From Lasiosphaeris hirsuta (Eukaryota; Ascomycota; Sordariomycetes; Sordariales; Lasiosphaeriaceae), in assembly GCA_030549175.1 (NCBI GenBank), contig JAUKUA010000006.1, positions 2,294,001 to 2,358,000 of the forward strand: DNA of 64,000 nt. The letters are read 5' to 3'. How positions within the stretch are numbered: the first letter of the stretch is position 1; each line of letters opens with the position of its first letter. This document shows positions 42,676 to 54,243 of the stretch, one piece after another. The notes under the pieces were generated by a model that saw only the letters and a program-made list of their open reading frames with translations, was not told the DNA's origin and did not search any database. Made by a program: the position numbers and the translations under genes.

Positions 42676-45600
42676 ACAGGGTGGGCCATGTCTGAGGAGA
42701 TTTCTTTTTGGGTGTCTTTTTAAGGGCATGGGATGGCACTGGCTTTTGTGTATATGAGGGGTTTCGGGAAAATAATACCACTAATTGATCGGACTCGCAA
42801 TGATGCTTCTCGAGATTTCGTGCCACCGAGACGCTTGCCTGTGGGGTGTTTCTGTGATACAGTGGATCAGCCTGAATGGTTCATAACCTAATGTACTCCT
42901 CTTGTTTATCCAACTCCCCCCAGCTGAAGGGTTGCCACCTCGGGCCGAGACATCGGAAGCGCCACAGGAAACAACCTAGTCGAAATCTATTTACTCGAGC
43001 ACTACAGTGGGTAGTATTTCGAGCCTGGTTTCTGTGAGACGGTGGGGAGCTCTGTCTGTTCAAAGACACATGTCCCCGTTGGCGGGTTCTAGGCTTCTGG
43101 AGCAATACATTATGGCAATCTGTCTCGCAGACGCGGCTAGCTGGGTGGAGTGTCAATACCTGGTGTTAGCCGGGTCTATCACTGCTTTCGTGGGTACGGG
43201 CGCCTGTCCTTGGGAAGGGGGGTGGGACCAGAGTTCACGGTAACTCTTACTCCAAGAGCGATTGTGTTGCCCAGGGGTGCTTTCGAAGAAAGAGGCTCGG
43301 GTTGAAGGTTGATCCCGTCGGCGGGGCCAAGCAAGTGCAATTGCTAGCGGCCGCCATGCGAGATGCGAAGAAGTGCAGAAACAAATTGGGTCCAGGTATG
43401 ATGGACAGACTACTGAGAAGCATTAGGTACTGGCCATTCGGTCTCAACCTCAAGCTGCCATTGCTTCAAACCCTTCGACTAAGCTTGTTAAGCTTCTAGC
43501 CGCGGAAGTCAAGCCACAAAGGGTTGATGCCAAGGATTGTCAACCGGCAGTCATCGTGCATAGTGTATAAGTCAGGGTCCCTCGTCGCTGCTTGGCAAAT
43601 GGCAACGCCGGGTGTCGGAGTGAGCAGCCGTTGTGATCTACCTACCACCGAGCAGGACGTGCCAGGAAGGGAAATGAGATTGGAGGTACGACGGCACACG
43701 AGGATGGACGCGCTGCTTCAGCTGTGGGAACGGCTCGGACACAAGTTCCTGGGAAATGAGTGGCCGGCGCGCGCAACCGAACACTTCAATACGCACCGTC
43801 GAGTCGTGCAGCAAGCACAGCTTGAAGCCGCTATCTCAATGTTTTGAAAGCTGCTGTGCGAGTTTTGCGAGATACGAGTTGATAGCCACCTCTGTAGGAG
43901 CGTTGGGGCGCGATGCCATGCAATGCTGCCACCGTGTCCCTAATGCTCTGTCAAAGTGGCTGGAAATCCGGCACCTCTTGATGCCAGCTTTGGGTTATGG
44001 TTACCCGGGCGGATCTAAGGCCTCTAATTAAGGGAAACCTACAATCTTCGAATGCATTGACGCAATCAGCGTGTGCGTATGTGGGTTACACTAGCACAGA
44101 TAGGTATTGGCGAGGAGGCGTCCTGGTGCCATGATGAATCGGGGCTTCTTGGCAGGCGGTAGGCATTTGGGTCACTGATGATGAATGACTTGATATTGAT
44201 AACGAATTGTCAATGCCTAGGTGTGATATATTTGCCGCTTGCAATCGGGCCAACCCAATCTCAGAGCGAAGCGTTCGATATGAACAACCTGGCAGGCGGT
44301 TTTGGAACATGTGTGACCAGGAGCTTCTTCCAGCTCCTCTGAGGCGGAGATAGGTACTTTCGGTCCGAAGCCGCGGCGAAGGGTTGTTGTGTTGAGTAGA
44401 TAGTCAATGGAAGACGTGGAAGAGAAACAACGCGGGGGTGACGACAATGAGACCAGAATTGAGGACGAGAGGAAAGCTGCAACAATTTTGATGGCATGCC
44501 CCTGCCTCCTTCTGCATCACATTCAACCGTCCCCACATTTTAGCGGCTGATCAGTGGAATTCAGATCGTCGCTTCCCCCATGGCGAATGTCCCCACCCCA
44601 GCCCCACTCCATTCCAGCCCCTTGCTCTCCCTTACAGAGGGGCACTCACAGGCTTGAGGCAGGTCTCGAGGCTGAAGCTGAAGCGAGGGGTAGGCTTTAG
44701 TCTGGAATACCTCATCAACGCGTGTCAAAGTAAAGTCTCTGTGCTTCTTCCTCTGATCAGGAATCCTCGGAAGCGGTGAAGCGGTGAAGCTCAAGAGGTG
44801 TTGGGCTCTCCTTTGTGGTGATGATGCTTGATCCCAAGGAGCCATAACAGGTAGGTTGAGGTAAGGTCTATCCATAAATCGTCCGGATTACCTTCAATGA
44901 AGTCATAATTCGGCCTCACAATCAGGCAGACAAAAAACAAACTCTACTCCGGCGCTTGTTGCCTCTGTTCTCCCAGTCGACTTCGGGAGGCGTTAAAGGA
45001 GGGCCAGAAAGCTGCCAGATCCTGATTTCTGCCTCCCTTCGCCTTCAGCGTGGGGCATGTCACTAGACGGCGTGGCCAGATTAACGTTTCGACATGTTCC
45101 ACTCCCAGCCGAATGACAGCCTCCTCGACGCATCTCATCATCAGATGCGTCAAGCAGCTGGTGGTTGCCAGAGTACTTGCACGGCGTGCTCACCCTTTCA
45201 ACTAGGAACCAATGCAGCTGCTAGAGCAAACTAGGAGTAGGGTGTATGGGATGCTAGGATGTCTCTTGCTTTCATGTCTTCAAGTTGTTCATGATTGTTT
45301 TAGCGCTTTGCGGATGGGCGAAGAGCAATTCCGCTCGGGTTGCCCGCTTAGTTGCTCCCTAGGTACCTAGCGTATGTTGCACTTGCTATCCTCGCCCGCC
45401 ACCGCCACGGTTGGAGCTGCGAACCGAAGAGCGGCGCCCGCGGCGGCTAGCCAACACCTCCGAAGATGCATCTGTATATCTTGCTATCTTGCAGGTTGAC
45501 CACGCGGTAATCGCCCTGAGGATCAAAAAAAGGGGGGCATGCTGCAGAAGTACGGTACCTGCCGGTACGCGTGCAACTGGCGAACCTGGTCTGCAAACTC

Positions 45601-46841
45601 TGCCCAAGCTGCTTGGCCCTGGCTCGCTCTCAACAAGCAATCATTGGAGGGACCTCTGCTGTGGACCTTGCCGCCGTTCCATTGTCACGGCCACACAGCA
45701 GCTCGATCCTGCTACATGGTGTGCAGCGCAACATAAGATCGCATGTATAAAAAGGCGGCGTGGAGCCGCAGATGCCGTGAGTCTTGAGTCGTGATGCCTC
45801 TGAAGCAACAAGACCTGGGCCGATAGCAGAATGTCTCAACGCCGGACAGGAAGCAGCCGATGACGAGGAGCTAGGAGAGGAATGTTGTTTCGCCCTACGC
45901 TGGCTGATCCTGGCCCGCTGCAGCAAACCCTTGTCAAGGTGCACTTGCCGCTTTGGCAGACGAATGTCCAACCTGACCATGAAAGAAGCAGCTAAATGAA
46001 ACCGGACCTACCACTCTGCACCACGCAGCAAACTCCATTCCGTCGTCGGGCTGTCAGCTTTCAGGTGATCAGTGGCCTGTAATCCTGCCTGGAAACAATT
46101 GCGCAGAAAGCGCAGGAAAGGGAAAAGGGAGGAAATTCGCGTCTCTCAGACCGCCCGACCAGCTGGCGCAGCGCAGGTTGCCAGGGCCCCCGCTGGGACT
46201 CTGAAGGTGCCAGTGACATCAGAGCCCAGCCCAGCCCAGCCGAGCATCAGCATGTGCGTGTATCACCGCCAGGGCGCCCCAACCACCGAAACTACGCATA
46301 TTTTTCAGCCATACACTGCTATGTGAGAGGTACTGTACCTCCACTCCCGTACATGCCTCTTGTGACGTGCGGCCGAGCCGGAAGGCCACAGCTGGCCAAA
46401 GAAGAGAGTGCATGCATGTAACTCCGACATGGCGGGTACGTGCCTGAGCACCGGGTCCACCCTCTAACAATGGGATGCCGGATCCCTCTGGTGTTTTCTG
46501 TGTTCACCGAGCTCAAGGCGGACGCAAGCACGAAGGCAGAAAGAGAAAAAATATGGATCTCCAGTTGCGTGGCTGTCTAACGGCCTGCGCACCTCTATAA
46601 TTGCCCTTGATCCTGCTCCTCGGAGACCTCCTCCTGCTCCTCTCTCCCGATTCTCATCTCCACCTTGTGCTTAAACCCTCCCGCCCGCCACTTACACAGG
46701 CCCCCCCCCCCCCCCCCACATACGAGTGGGCTACCCTTTTCAGCATCACTTGTGTGCTACAATCGCTTCAAATCGTGAAATCCTTTCGTTCAACAGACTT
46801 CGGGTTAGCAAAGGCGGAATTGACGCCAAACTGACTTCGCG
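42676..46841. other. 4.2-kb gene-poor stretch
   Basis: No gene, tRNA or element that I can support. Frames are short and overlap on both strands. A C17 run (46701-46717) lies 125 bp upstream of the wall-protein start, in its promoter or 5' UTR, after a CT-rich region (46600-46690) typical of fungal core promoters. Confidence 0.5.
46701..46717. repeat. C17 homopolymer in wall-protein promoter
   Basis: Seventeen C, 125 bp upstream of the PIR-like gene start codon. Confidence 0.9.
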
Positions 46842-48001
46842 ATGAGGACTCAAGTGTTTGCTCTCCTTGCCGTGGTCGGTTCAGCAGCCACCCAGGCCGT
46901 GACGCAGAAGGTTGCTCCCACAGCATCAGCACCGGCAGGGTGCAAGCCCAGCGTCGAAGGGAAATTCGAGATTTCCATCGTTGAGTTGGGAGACAAGGCA
47001 AAAAGAGATCAGTTTCTCAAGGTACGCGTGGCTCCTTGGGCAGCTCAACCCTAAGACACGCATGGCTCAGCTGTGCATGCGTGACAGTCTCTACGGCCAA
47101 CCAATCCCGATCCTCCACATCAGAGAACGCAGAACACGCACAGCAAATCTAACAGTGAACACACAGAAGCGGGGACCAGCTTGCTCCGGCAATGGTATTC
47201 TCGTAGCCGAGCTCAGAGACGGCGTCGTCACCGACTCACAAGGCAGAGCGGGCTACGTCGCGTCCAACTACCAATTCCAGTTTGACGGCCCTCCGCAGGC
47301 TGGCGCCATCTACACGGCGGGTTTCACGCACTGCGGAAACGGCTCGCTCGCGCTCGGCGGCTCGACCGTCTTCTACCAATGCAGGTCGGGCGATTTCAGC
47401 AACCTTTACGACCGCTGGTGGGCTGAGCAATGCTCTCCCGTCGAGATCCTGGTGATGCCTTGCGGTGAGGGCGCCGCAGATGAGAGCACTGGGGCCCGCG
47501 TCGTGGGCACCACCGTCGTGCCGACAACCGTCGTCATCCCGCTGAGCGACGGCCAGCCGCAGGTCATCACGACCAGCAAGGTGATCCCGCTGTGCCAGAT
47601 TGGTGATGGTAAGTCACTCTCATTCAAAAACACCCAAACCAACAAAATTAACATTCTCGTCAGGCCAAGTCCAGGGACACACCACCCCCTGCGCAGCCAT
47701 CACCCCCGCCCCAACACCCACCACCAACGTCCCCGTCGGCCAATACTCGGACGGCCAGATCCAGATGACCAACGGCCCAGCGCCGCCCGCCACCGGGACC
47801 GCTGTCAGCCACTCGGTACCCACGCCCCTAGCATCGGGCGTTCCCAATGACACTACGCTGCGGACCTCCCCGGCTCCCGCACCGAGTGTTGTGCCGACGA
47901 ACGCTCCACCCACCACGGGCGGCGCGGGCCACTCCCAAGTCGATCTCCGTTCCCTGGCGGCACTGGCTGTGGGTCTTGTGGGGGTTGCGTGGGTGCTTTG
48001 A
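46842..48001 (+). CDS. PIR-like GPI-anchored cell-wall protein
   Basis: Exons 46842..47021, 47167..47608 and 47664..48001, with introns of 145 and 55 bp, encoding about 319 aa. Residues 1-19 form a signal peptide. The folded part (about 60-200) has paired cysteines (GPACSG, THCGNG, YQCRSG, EQCSPV, MPCGEG), as in the C-terminal domain of covalently linked wall proteins. Then come two degenerate PIR-type repeats: CQIGDGQVQ, rebuilt exactly across the second splice junction, and GQYSDGQIQ. The tail is Thr/Pro/Ser-rich and ends with a hydrophobic GPI-attachment signal (LRSLAALAVGLVGVAWVL) preceded by a small-residue omega region. PIR repeats link to beta-1,3-glucan through the second Gln. The order (folded domain before repeats) is reversed from classical yeast Pir proteins. 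Confidence 0.85.
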
Positions 48002-48721
48002 AGCCCTCCTGCCAGCCCTGCCGGATGCGGGGGAGGTGATGAATATGGACTGAGGTGATTCGATATCGACATCGAGCTCAGCCGACACGATAACGTGCCG
48101 GGCCAAATGGCTAGCATTGCGACGCTCCTTGATGAAATGACGTTCTCTTCCGTAGGCACCGGTGCGTCTCCTTGCATTGCCATGTGTGCGCGGACAGGGA
48201 AAATGTTATGGGCTGGAGTTATCTGGTTTTGGATTTGGGTGCTGGGTCATAATATCGCCACTGTCTTGCCGTGGATGGCGGGTGGTTAATAATGGGTGAA
48301 GGCTTTGCATTTTGCATCGCATTTGGCTGTGACCAGTGCGGCGGTCTCTGCGAAATTTTGTCATTGAATTATACTGCGAAATATAGAGGATACATAGCAG
48401 CAGTTGTATGTAGGATTTCGACAAATACACACGATTTACCAAGTAAAGAGGTTGAGCAGCGTCGCCGGAATGGATGAGACCAATGCCTAAACCTTTGGGG
48501 CCTGAATTTTAGGTCGCGCATGGTCAAAGCTCGGCAGCTGGGATTAGCCGATGTTTTCCCGCTGCGCCCCACCACTGAATTTCCGGGCTTCTGTTTGCTG
48601 GGCCATGAACTTGCCGCGGCCAAAAGCTTCCACGTCTACCTGCGTTTTCTGACAAACCGCCCTCCCTTGGAGTCTCCCCATCCTTTAGCACGACCGGAAG
48701 AGTCCTATTTTCACATCCAAA
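48002..48721. other. Spacer
   Basis: 3' region of the wall-protein gene and promoter of the zinc-finger gene. No feature seen. Confidence 0.45.
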
Positions 48722-49627
48722 ATGTCCGAATATTGGAAATCAACGCCCAAATACTGGTGCAAGCACTGCAGCATCTTTGTTCGCGACACCAAGCTCGAGC
48801 GCACCAACCACGAATCAACTGGCAAACATCAGGGCGCTATCAAGCGCTCCCTCCGCGACCTACATCGCAACGCCGAACAGAAAGAACGAGATAAAGATAG
48901 GGCCAAGCGTGAGGTCGACCGCCTGAATGGTGTTGTCTCGGGCTATGCGGGCAGCTCATCATCAGCTCGACCTACACCACAAACGAGCGGGGGATCCTCC
49001 AGCGCGGCGCGTCAAAAGGTCACAGAGGAAGAAAGGCAAAGGCAGCTCGAGCAGCTTGCCGACTTGGGCGTTAACATCCCGACGGAGCTGCGAGGCAGCA
49101 TGGCCCTTGCAGGAGAATGGACCGTCACATCGACGAGGATCGTCAACAAATCGGGCACAGGCAAAGCAGCAGACGACTCGGCGGTAGATGAAGCACGCGC
49201 GACTGGTCTCAAACGAGAGCGGGAACGAACAGAGGAAGAGAAAGAGCAAGAGGAGGCAATCAATGGACTTTTTGTGAAACGGCGCAGGTGGGGAGTTGGC
49301 TCAAAAACGATACCCGGCGAAGAGGACGCAGAACTCGAGGCCTTGCTAAACGGTCCTCTGATTGTTGCAAAGAAGGAAGAGGGCGACCCGTCCCCAGAAA
49401 TAAAAAAGGAAGTCGACCAGGAAACGGCGGCCGAAGAGGTCAAGCCCAAGGTGAAAGAGGAGGCGGAGACCCTGCCGCCCATAAAAGTTGAGTACAGCGA
49501 AGAGGTAGCACTTGGGTCCGTCGACGCACCGAAAGACGGTGTGCCTGATCCATCTACGGCCGAGAAAACGACGGAGCCGGTAGTGATGTTCAAAAAGCGA
49601 AAGCCCAAGAACCTGCGACAAGAGTAG
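48722..49627 (+). CDS. U1-type zinc-finger (WBP4-like) splicing factor
   Basis: A single exon of 301 aa; start AAAATGTCCG. Residues 13-36 form a U1-type (matrin) finger: C13-x2-C16-x13-H30-x5-H36 within YWCKHCSIFVRDT..GKHQGA. It is followed by a highly charged helix (EQKERDKDRAKREVDR). The middle and C-terminus are acidic, and the last residues are VVMFKKRKPKNLRQE, the C-terminal peptide shared by WBP4/FBP21-type spliceosome proteins. The WW domains of animal FBP21 are absent, as in many fungal members. A nuclear role in pre-mRNA splicing (B-complex/U1 snRNP) is inferred from family. Confidence 0.85.
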   Translation: MSEYWKSTPKYWCKHCSIFVRDTKLERTNHESTGKHQGAIKRSLRDLHRNAEQKERDKDRAKREVDRLNGVVSGYAGSSSSARPTPQTSGGSSSAARQKVTEEERQRQLEQLADLGVNIPTELRGSMALAGEWTVTSTRIVNKSGTGKAADDSAVDEARATGLKRERERTEEEKEQEEAINGLFVKRRRWGVGSKTIPGEEDAELEALLNGPLIVAKKEEGDPSPEIKKEVDQETAAEEVKPKVKEEAETLPPIKVEYSEEVALGSVDAPKDGVPDPSTAEKTTEPVVMFKKRKPKNLRQE

Positions 49628-49989
49628 CTCGATCGGTTTGATGGAAAGGTGCGTAGACAAGGCGTGTCCAGGCCGGTGGACAAATGATACCCCATGCTCT
49701 TTCCCAGGCTGTCATCAACATCGTGCAACTTTGGCTCCGTGCGATGTGACTCATGCATGCTGCAGTTTTCCCTCCTACTCCCTCGTCCGATTTACCGACC
49801 GACCGACCCCTCCAGCGTCGTCAGTAAGATGTTGTCAGCGAACATTTCCAGCTCCCTGTATCTCCAATCGCGGGTGAACCCCGCCCATTTCACGGTAGGT
49901 ATATAAAACAATACCAATAACCACTCACCAAATCCTACCCATCCTACCTTGGTTGTTGTCCCTTACCCCTCAGTAGTCAGCAGGGCGCC
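49628..49989. other. Spacer
   Basis: 3' region of the zinc-finger gene. A TATA-like TATATAAAA lies at about 49901-49909, upstream of the half-element. Confidence 0.4.
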
Positions 49990-50136
49990 CAATCCAACCC
50001 TGATTTGCTTATTAACGCAGAACACTCCCGCCAAGAGGGATATTGAAGCCCTGATAAAGCCTTTCCGTCATTAGAAAGAGGCCTTCCAATATTTCGAAAG
50101 GCATATCTGGTTTCAATTACGGCCTTTTTAGTATCA
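49990..50136. mobile_element. Half copy of the TIR element upstream of F-box gene
   Basis: Begins CAATCCAACCCTGATTTG and aligns with the left half of the 34.2-kb element through CCAAGAGGGATATTGAAGCCCT and GAAAGGCATATCTGG to TTACGGCCTTTTTAG. It ends immediately before the ATG at 50137. No matching inverted end is found downstream of the F-box gene (to 54 kb), so it is a solo end, not an intact element. Confidence 0.65.
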
Positions 50137-52569
50137 ATGGCCAGCACCCCCAAAGCCGGCCTGATCCCCTTCCTAGACGACTACCTCGAGCAAAAGGAGC
50201 AAGAATACACGATACTGCGGGATTACGAATGGCTCAATGGCTGCTGCGAAGATGTATGTGGGGGAAGGTGCATGCTTCCAAACTTGCCAACAGAGCTGTT
50301 GTTATTCGTTTGCGACTATCTCTACCAAGGCGATCTAATGTCTCTAGCCGCCACCTGCCATAAAATGGCCAACCTCACGCTGCCGTTGCTCTACAGACGC
50401 GACATCACCGATTTCGACTGTCTCGCCCTGCGCTGGTCATACACCTTCGGTATCATCCCCACGCTGGAACGGACACTCTCCTACGGTGCGCCACTTGACC
50501 ATGTGTTCGATCCACTCGGGGCAACTGGATGTTTGTGGTCTCAGGAGGACTTCTTCGATACGCCCCTGAAGACCGCCATAGCGAATGACGAACCAGCAGT
50601 CATCCGAGTGCTTTGTGCACGGGGTATCAATGTCAACATGCCCCATCCGGCACGGGCCTCAAGCACGCCCTTCGGAGAAACATGCCATTTCCCCCTAAAC
50701 CACGCCCTCGGCGCTCCAGATAGGATGCATCATCGGAAGCCTGGTATCAGGTTCGGCAATCCAGAAAGTTGTGCGCACCCTTCTCAATGCTAGTGCTAAT
50801 CCAAATCAAGCCAGCCTTCGTCAAGGGGATCCCTGGGGCGACTTTAACCCGTGGTCAGCACCCCTCCTCCTGTCAATGCATTCTGAAGTCCCAGCTGAAA
50901 CGGTCGAGGCGCTTTTGGAGTGCGGCGCCACCACTTCGCACCGTGGATCTTGGGGTCCTAGAGGGCAGATAACCGCAGTCCACATTGCGCAGAGGACCCC
51001 CATGGAAGTCATGGTACGTCCGGAAAACCCCCCTTGCTGGGCTTACAACCGGGAGAAGTTACAGCTCCTCAAATATGGAGCAGTAAAAGACAAAAGTCGT
51101 ATACATATCGGAACGACATGGTTCGAGATGCCTTGTCTTTACCATTATCTCCCATCGCCAAACATTGTCGAACTCACCCAACTCTTCATCGAAGCCGGCG
51201 CCGATCTCGAAGAGTGGGGAACTTTCGGAATCCCACCGCCCCTCGCTGTCGTCTACTGCGCCGAAATGCAGGTGTTCGAAGCATGCAAGATGGCAAACGT
51301 TCTGGACATCCCAGGCATCATCTCCACCACCAACGAACTCATCACCATCCTCGCCTCCGCCACCCTTAGTCCCTCCCCCAACCTCCGATCCACAATCATC
51401 AACCTTGCCCCTCGCTCCTTCATCAACCCTCCCTCCCGCAAAGCGTGCCTGTCGCCTCTCGCCTACCTCTGCCAACCATTTACGTTCATGGGTGGCCCCT
51501 CCCTCGTCCCGCTCCTCTTGCAATTCGGCGCAGACCCAACCCTCCCGGGCCCCGACGGTATCAATCACAGCGCTCCACCGCTCCGTCACGTTTTCGTCGT
51601 CGGGCGGCGGCCAACAACTTTGCGCGCTGCTCACGCTCCCTACGGGCCCATCTTCCCCCGGGCTCGATGTCAACGTGCGTGACGTACGGGGCTGGACGCC
51701 GTTGCATTATGCCTGTTTCTTTGGGCTGCGAACGCCCTGGGACAGGGCGGCACAGCGAGAGGCGGTCCGGCTGTTGGCTGGCGCTGGCGCGAATGTAAGG
51801 GCCAGGGCGGATGAGGAGGCGGGGGGTGTATGGACGCCCCTTGGGCTGGCTGTGCGGGCAGCGGATCGCGAGATGGTTCGGCTCCTGTTAGAGTATGGGG
51901 CGGATGCGGTGGAGGATTTGAAGGGGTTGAGCACGGGCTCTAGAGATGAGGGGATAACAGAGGTCAAAGGAGGACCCGTGTTTTTTTCATGAGTGGAGGG
52001 AGAAAATACATGGTACCTGGAACGGGAGGATATTCCGTGTGTGGCCGGAAGAAGCAGGGCTGGCCGAGGTAAGGGAAGTGGGAGAAGATGTGGTAACGCA
52101 GACCGAAGTGACTTCGGAGTGGGTAGCCCGGTTGTTGGCTACAGGCAAACTAGATCAGGGGGTCAATGGTGAAGGTGAGAATGAGGGAGTACCGCGGCCG
52201 AACTTGGAGGTGCAGCCTGAGACAGAAGCGCCGGTTTTACAGCGTGAGTCCGAGTCGAGCATACGGCGCGTTCAGATGCGCAGAGTGGGGGAGTTCCATC
52301 TGCACTACACAACTAATCTCATAGATTCGACGATCATTATCAACGATTTCAAGCCCGAGCATCTCACAAGCCAGAGGTTTGTGGAAGAAGAGAGGGAAAC
52401 GGATACGGAGGGCAATGAGCTGCCATCGCCGGCGGCTCGAGTGTTTGGGATCTCGGTAAGCAAATTTCAAAACGAGAATTTGGACACGAGGAGGCACAGC
52501 CCAGGCAGTAAACCCCAGTGGTTCAACGTCACGCTTCGCCCGCGCCGGCTGTCCAGCAACGATCCCTAG
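50137..52569 (+). pseudogene. F-box/ankyrin-repeat gene broken by frame shifts
   Basis: The reading runs through three frames. From 50137 an N-terminal part with an F-box (about residues 46-90, LPNLPTELLLFVCDYL) leads into ankyrin-like text. Near 50715-50740 the frame must change for ALQIGCIIGSLVSGSAIQ to continue into the next ankyrin units. Near 51560 a duplicated 'atca' (4 bp) shifts it again, just where DGITALHRSV is expected. A T7 run at 51982-51988 then shifts it a third time, where VFFHEW..FRVWPEE continues to a stop at 52569. No GT..AG introns fit these places. The intact product would be about 800 aa. Either the gene is decayed, or the assembly has indels; three breaks in 2.4 kb favour decay. 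The start lies exactly at the end of a TIR-element half copy. Confidence 0.75.
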
Positions 52570-53108
52570 GAGGTATCTGTTATGATAGTCCTAAGAGCTT
52601 ATGTCTCGGTAGGCACACAATCTGACCGGGTACCTAATGCACCCATTATCTTCGTGATTCCAGGCCTATTATCAAATATAAACTTCGCCCTGATATATCA
52701 TCCGCTCCTACCTTGACTACAACCTCTGTGATTTCGAATTTTCTCCCCCATTCCTTAAAGAAAATCCCTAGACGAGGTACCAAAGGCAGTTGAACCCCCG
52801 CACTCCTTGACCGGGGTGTTGCCGCGAGTGTAAAGCGATTATCTTGTCGTGACGGATGGTAGCTTTGTGAGCGCGGTATGTACATGTGAACCAGATAGAC
52901 CAAAGTGAACACATTCAACAATGTCTGCCCAACCATTCTCTGTTCGCTCGCCCCAGACACGACCAAACCACGACCGAGGGAAGAGATGTGGAAAGAAAAG
53001 AACAGGTTGAAAAGGTGTAAATACAAGTCTTGGACGAATTTGTAGGCAGCAAGGTGCGGGTTTGCCCCTGCCACAGATTGAGTATGAGGTACTAGTGTAT
53101 GATTTTGT

Positions 53109-53149
<41 letters not shown>

Positions 53150-54243
53150 GGTTCCCGTGGTGTCGGGATCAGCCTGACAAAAGATCACGGGGATCCTTCA
53201 GCTCTGTGTGATGGGGGCCGGGGATGCTATTGGCAGCACTCGTTGCAGCGCCGGGGGACTGTACTTGACGACTGCCGAGCCCTAGATTTGACTCCTCGGT
53301 CTAAAGAAAGCGGTGCAGTTCAACCTTCCTGCCCCAGTCTCATCGAAAGAGCTTTTCTTGAAAAGGGCGGGATGGGGCATGGCCAATGGCGTTCCACAAG
53401 TGCTGGTGTTTCCTTGGGCGTGAAGGGATTCCACTCAAATAGAGCAGAGATTAGTGACTACAGGGGTGGGTCACGGGGCTGTTGGTGTTGGGCTCGTCAT
53501 TGTGGGAGTTCAGATCCGCATCATGTAAGACGATTAAAGGCGTCATGAAAGAGGCTTTGATAGAATGGTGGAGTCAGGCTGAATTCAGGGAGGGACGAAG
53601 CTGAGAACACCCGACGGTGTTATCAGTGCTGTGTTATCAGTGCTGGTGCTGGACGAAGAGAGTGACGCGGGCGGGAGCGGGCAAAACTGAAATCCAGTTT
53701 GGCACGTATTAGATATCAACCATATGGTAATAATCCAGGGTGTTGAGCCGCCATACACGGCGTGCTTGAAGACGTCCTGCATCTCATTCTCAACCTTGGC
53801 TGAGCAATGGACATGACACTAGCAAGGCACCCGTGGGGTCTAGGGTTATCAAGTAAATCCCGAGCTTCGTTTCTGATTAAAATTACGTTGTGCAGGACTT
53901 ATGTCCAATCCAATCCATTTAATATACACTGATTAACACTAGGCTCAGGCCAGACCCGTTGCCATGGCCCTGGAAACGCCTCGAGCCCCAGTCCCATGGT
54001 AGTATCCCAAGACATTCCCCACGCTACCGGTCCCTCTTCATGGTCGCCACCCAAGCCATCAGCGGAATCCCCAACTGCAAGCAATGAATGCCTCCCAGCG
54101 TTACAGCGACGATCACCTACGACCTCCTCGCCGGCCTCGCTTGGGTCGTGGGGGGTCGTGCCGGAGCGGTCTGGTCGCTTGGCACGGAGCCCCCTGTGGC
54201 CACTGCGCTGAGCAGATCAATGGGGGTGGGCAGTCTTGGCGCC
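52570..54243. other. Spacer with GTT microsatellite
   Basis: 1.67 kb. The only clear feature is (GTT)n at 53108-53153. The 180-codon minus frame through it (52646-53188) is an Asn-run artefact. Confidence 0.5.
53108..53153. repeat. (GTT)n microsatellite
   Basis: About 14 uninterrupted GTT units on the plus strand. Expected to be length-variable. Confidence 0.9.

Noticed and set aside
52646..53188. 180-codon minus-strand frame with a long Asn run
   Set aside because: The Asn run is only the (GTT)n microsatellite read on the other strand; the rest has no protein-like pattern and no domain.
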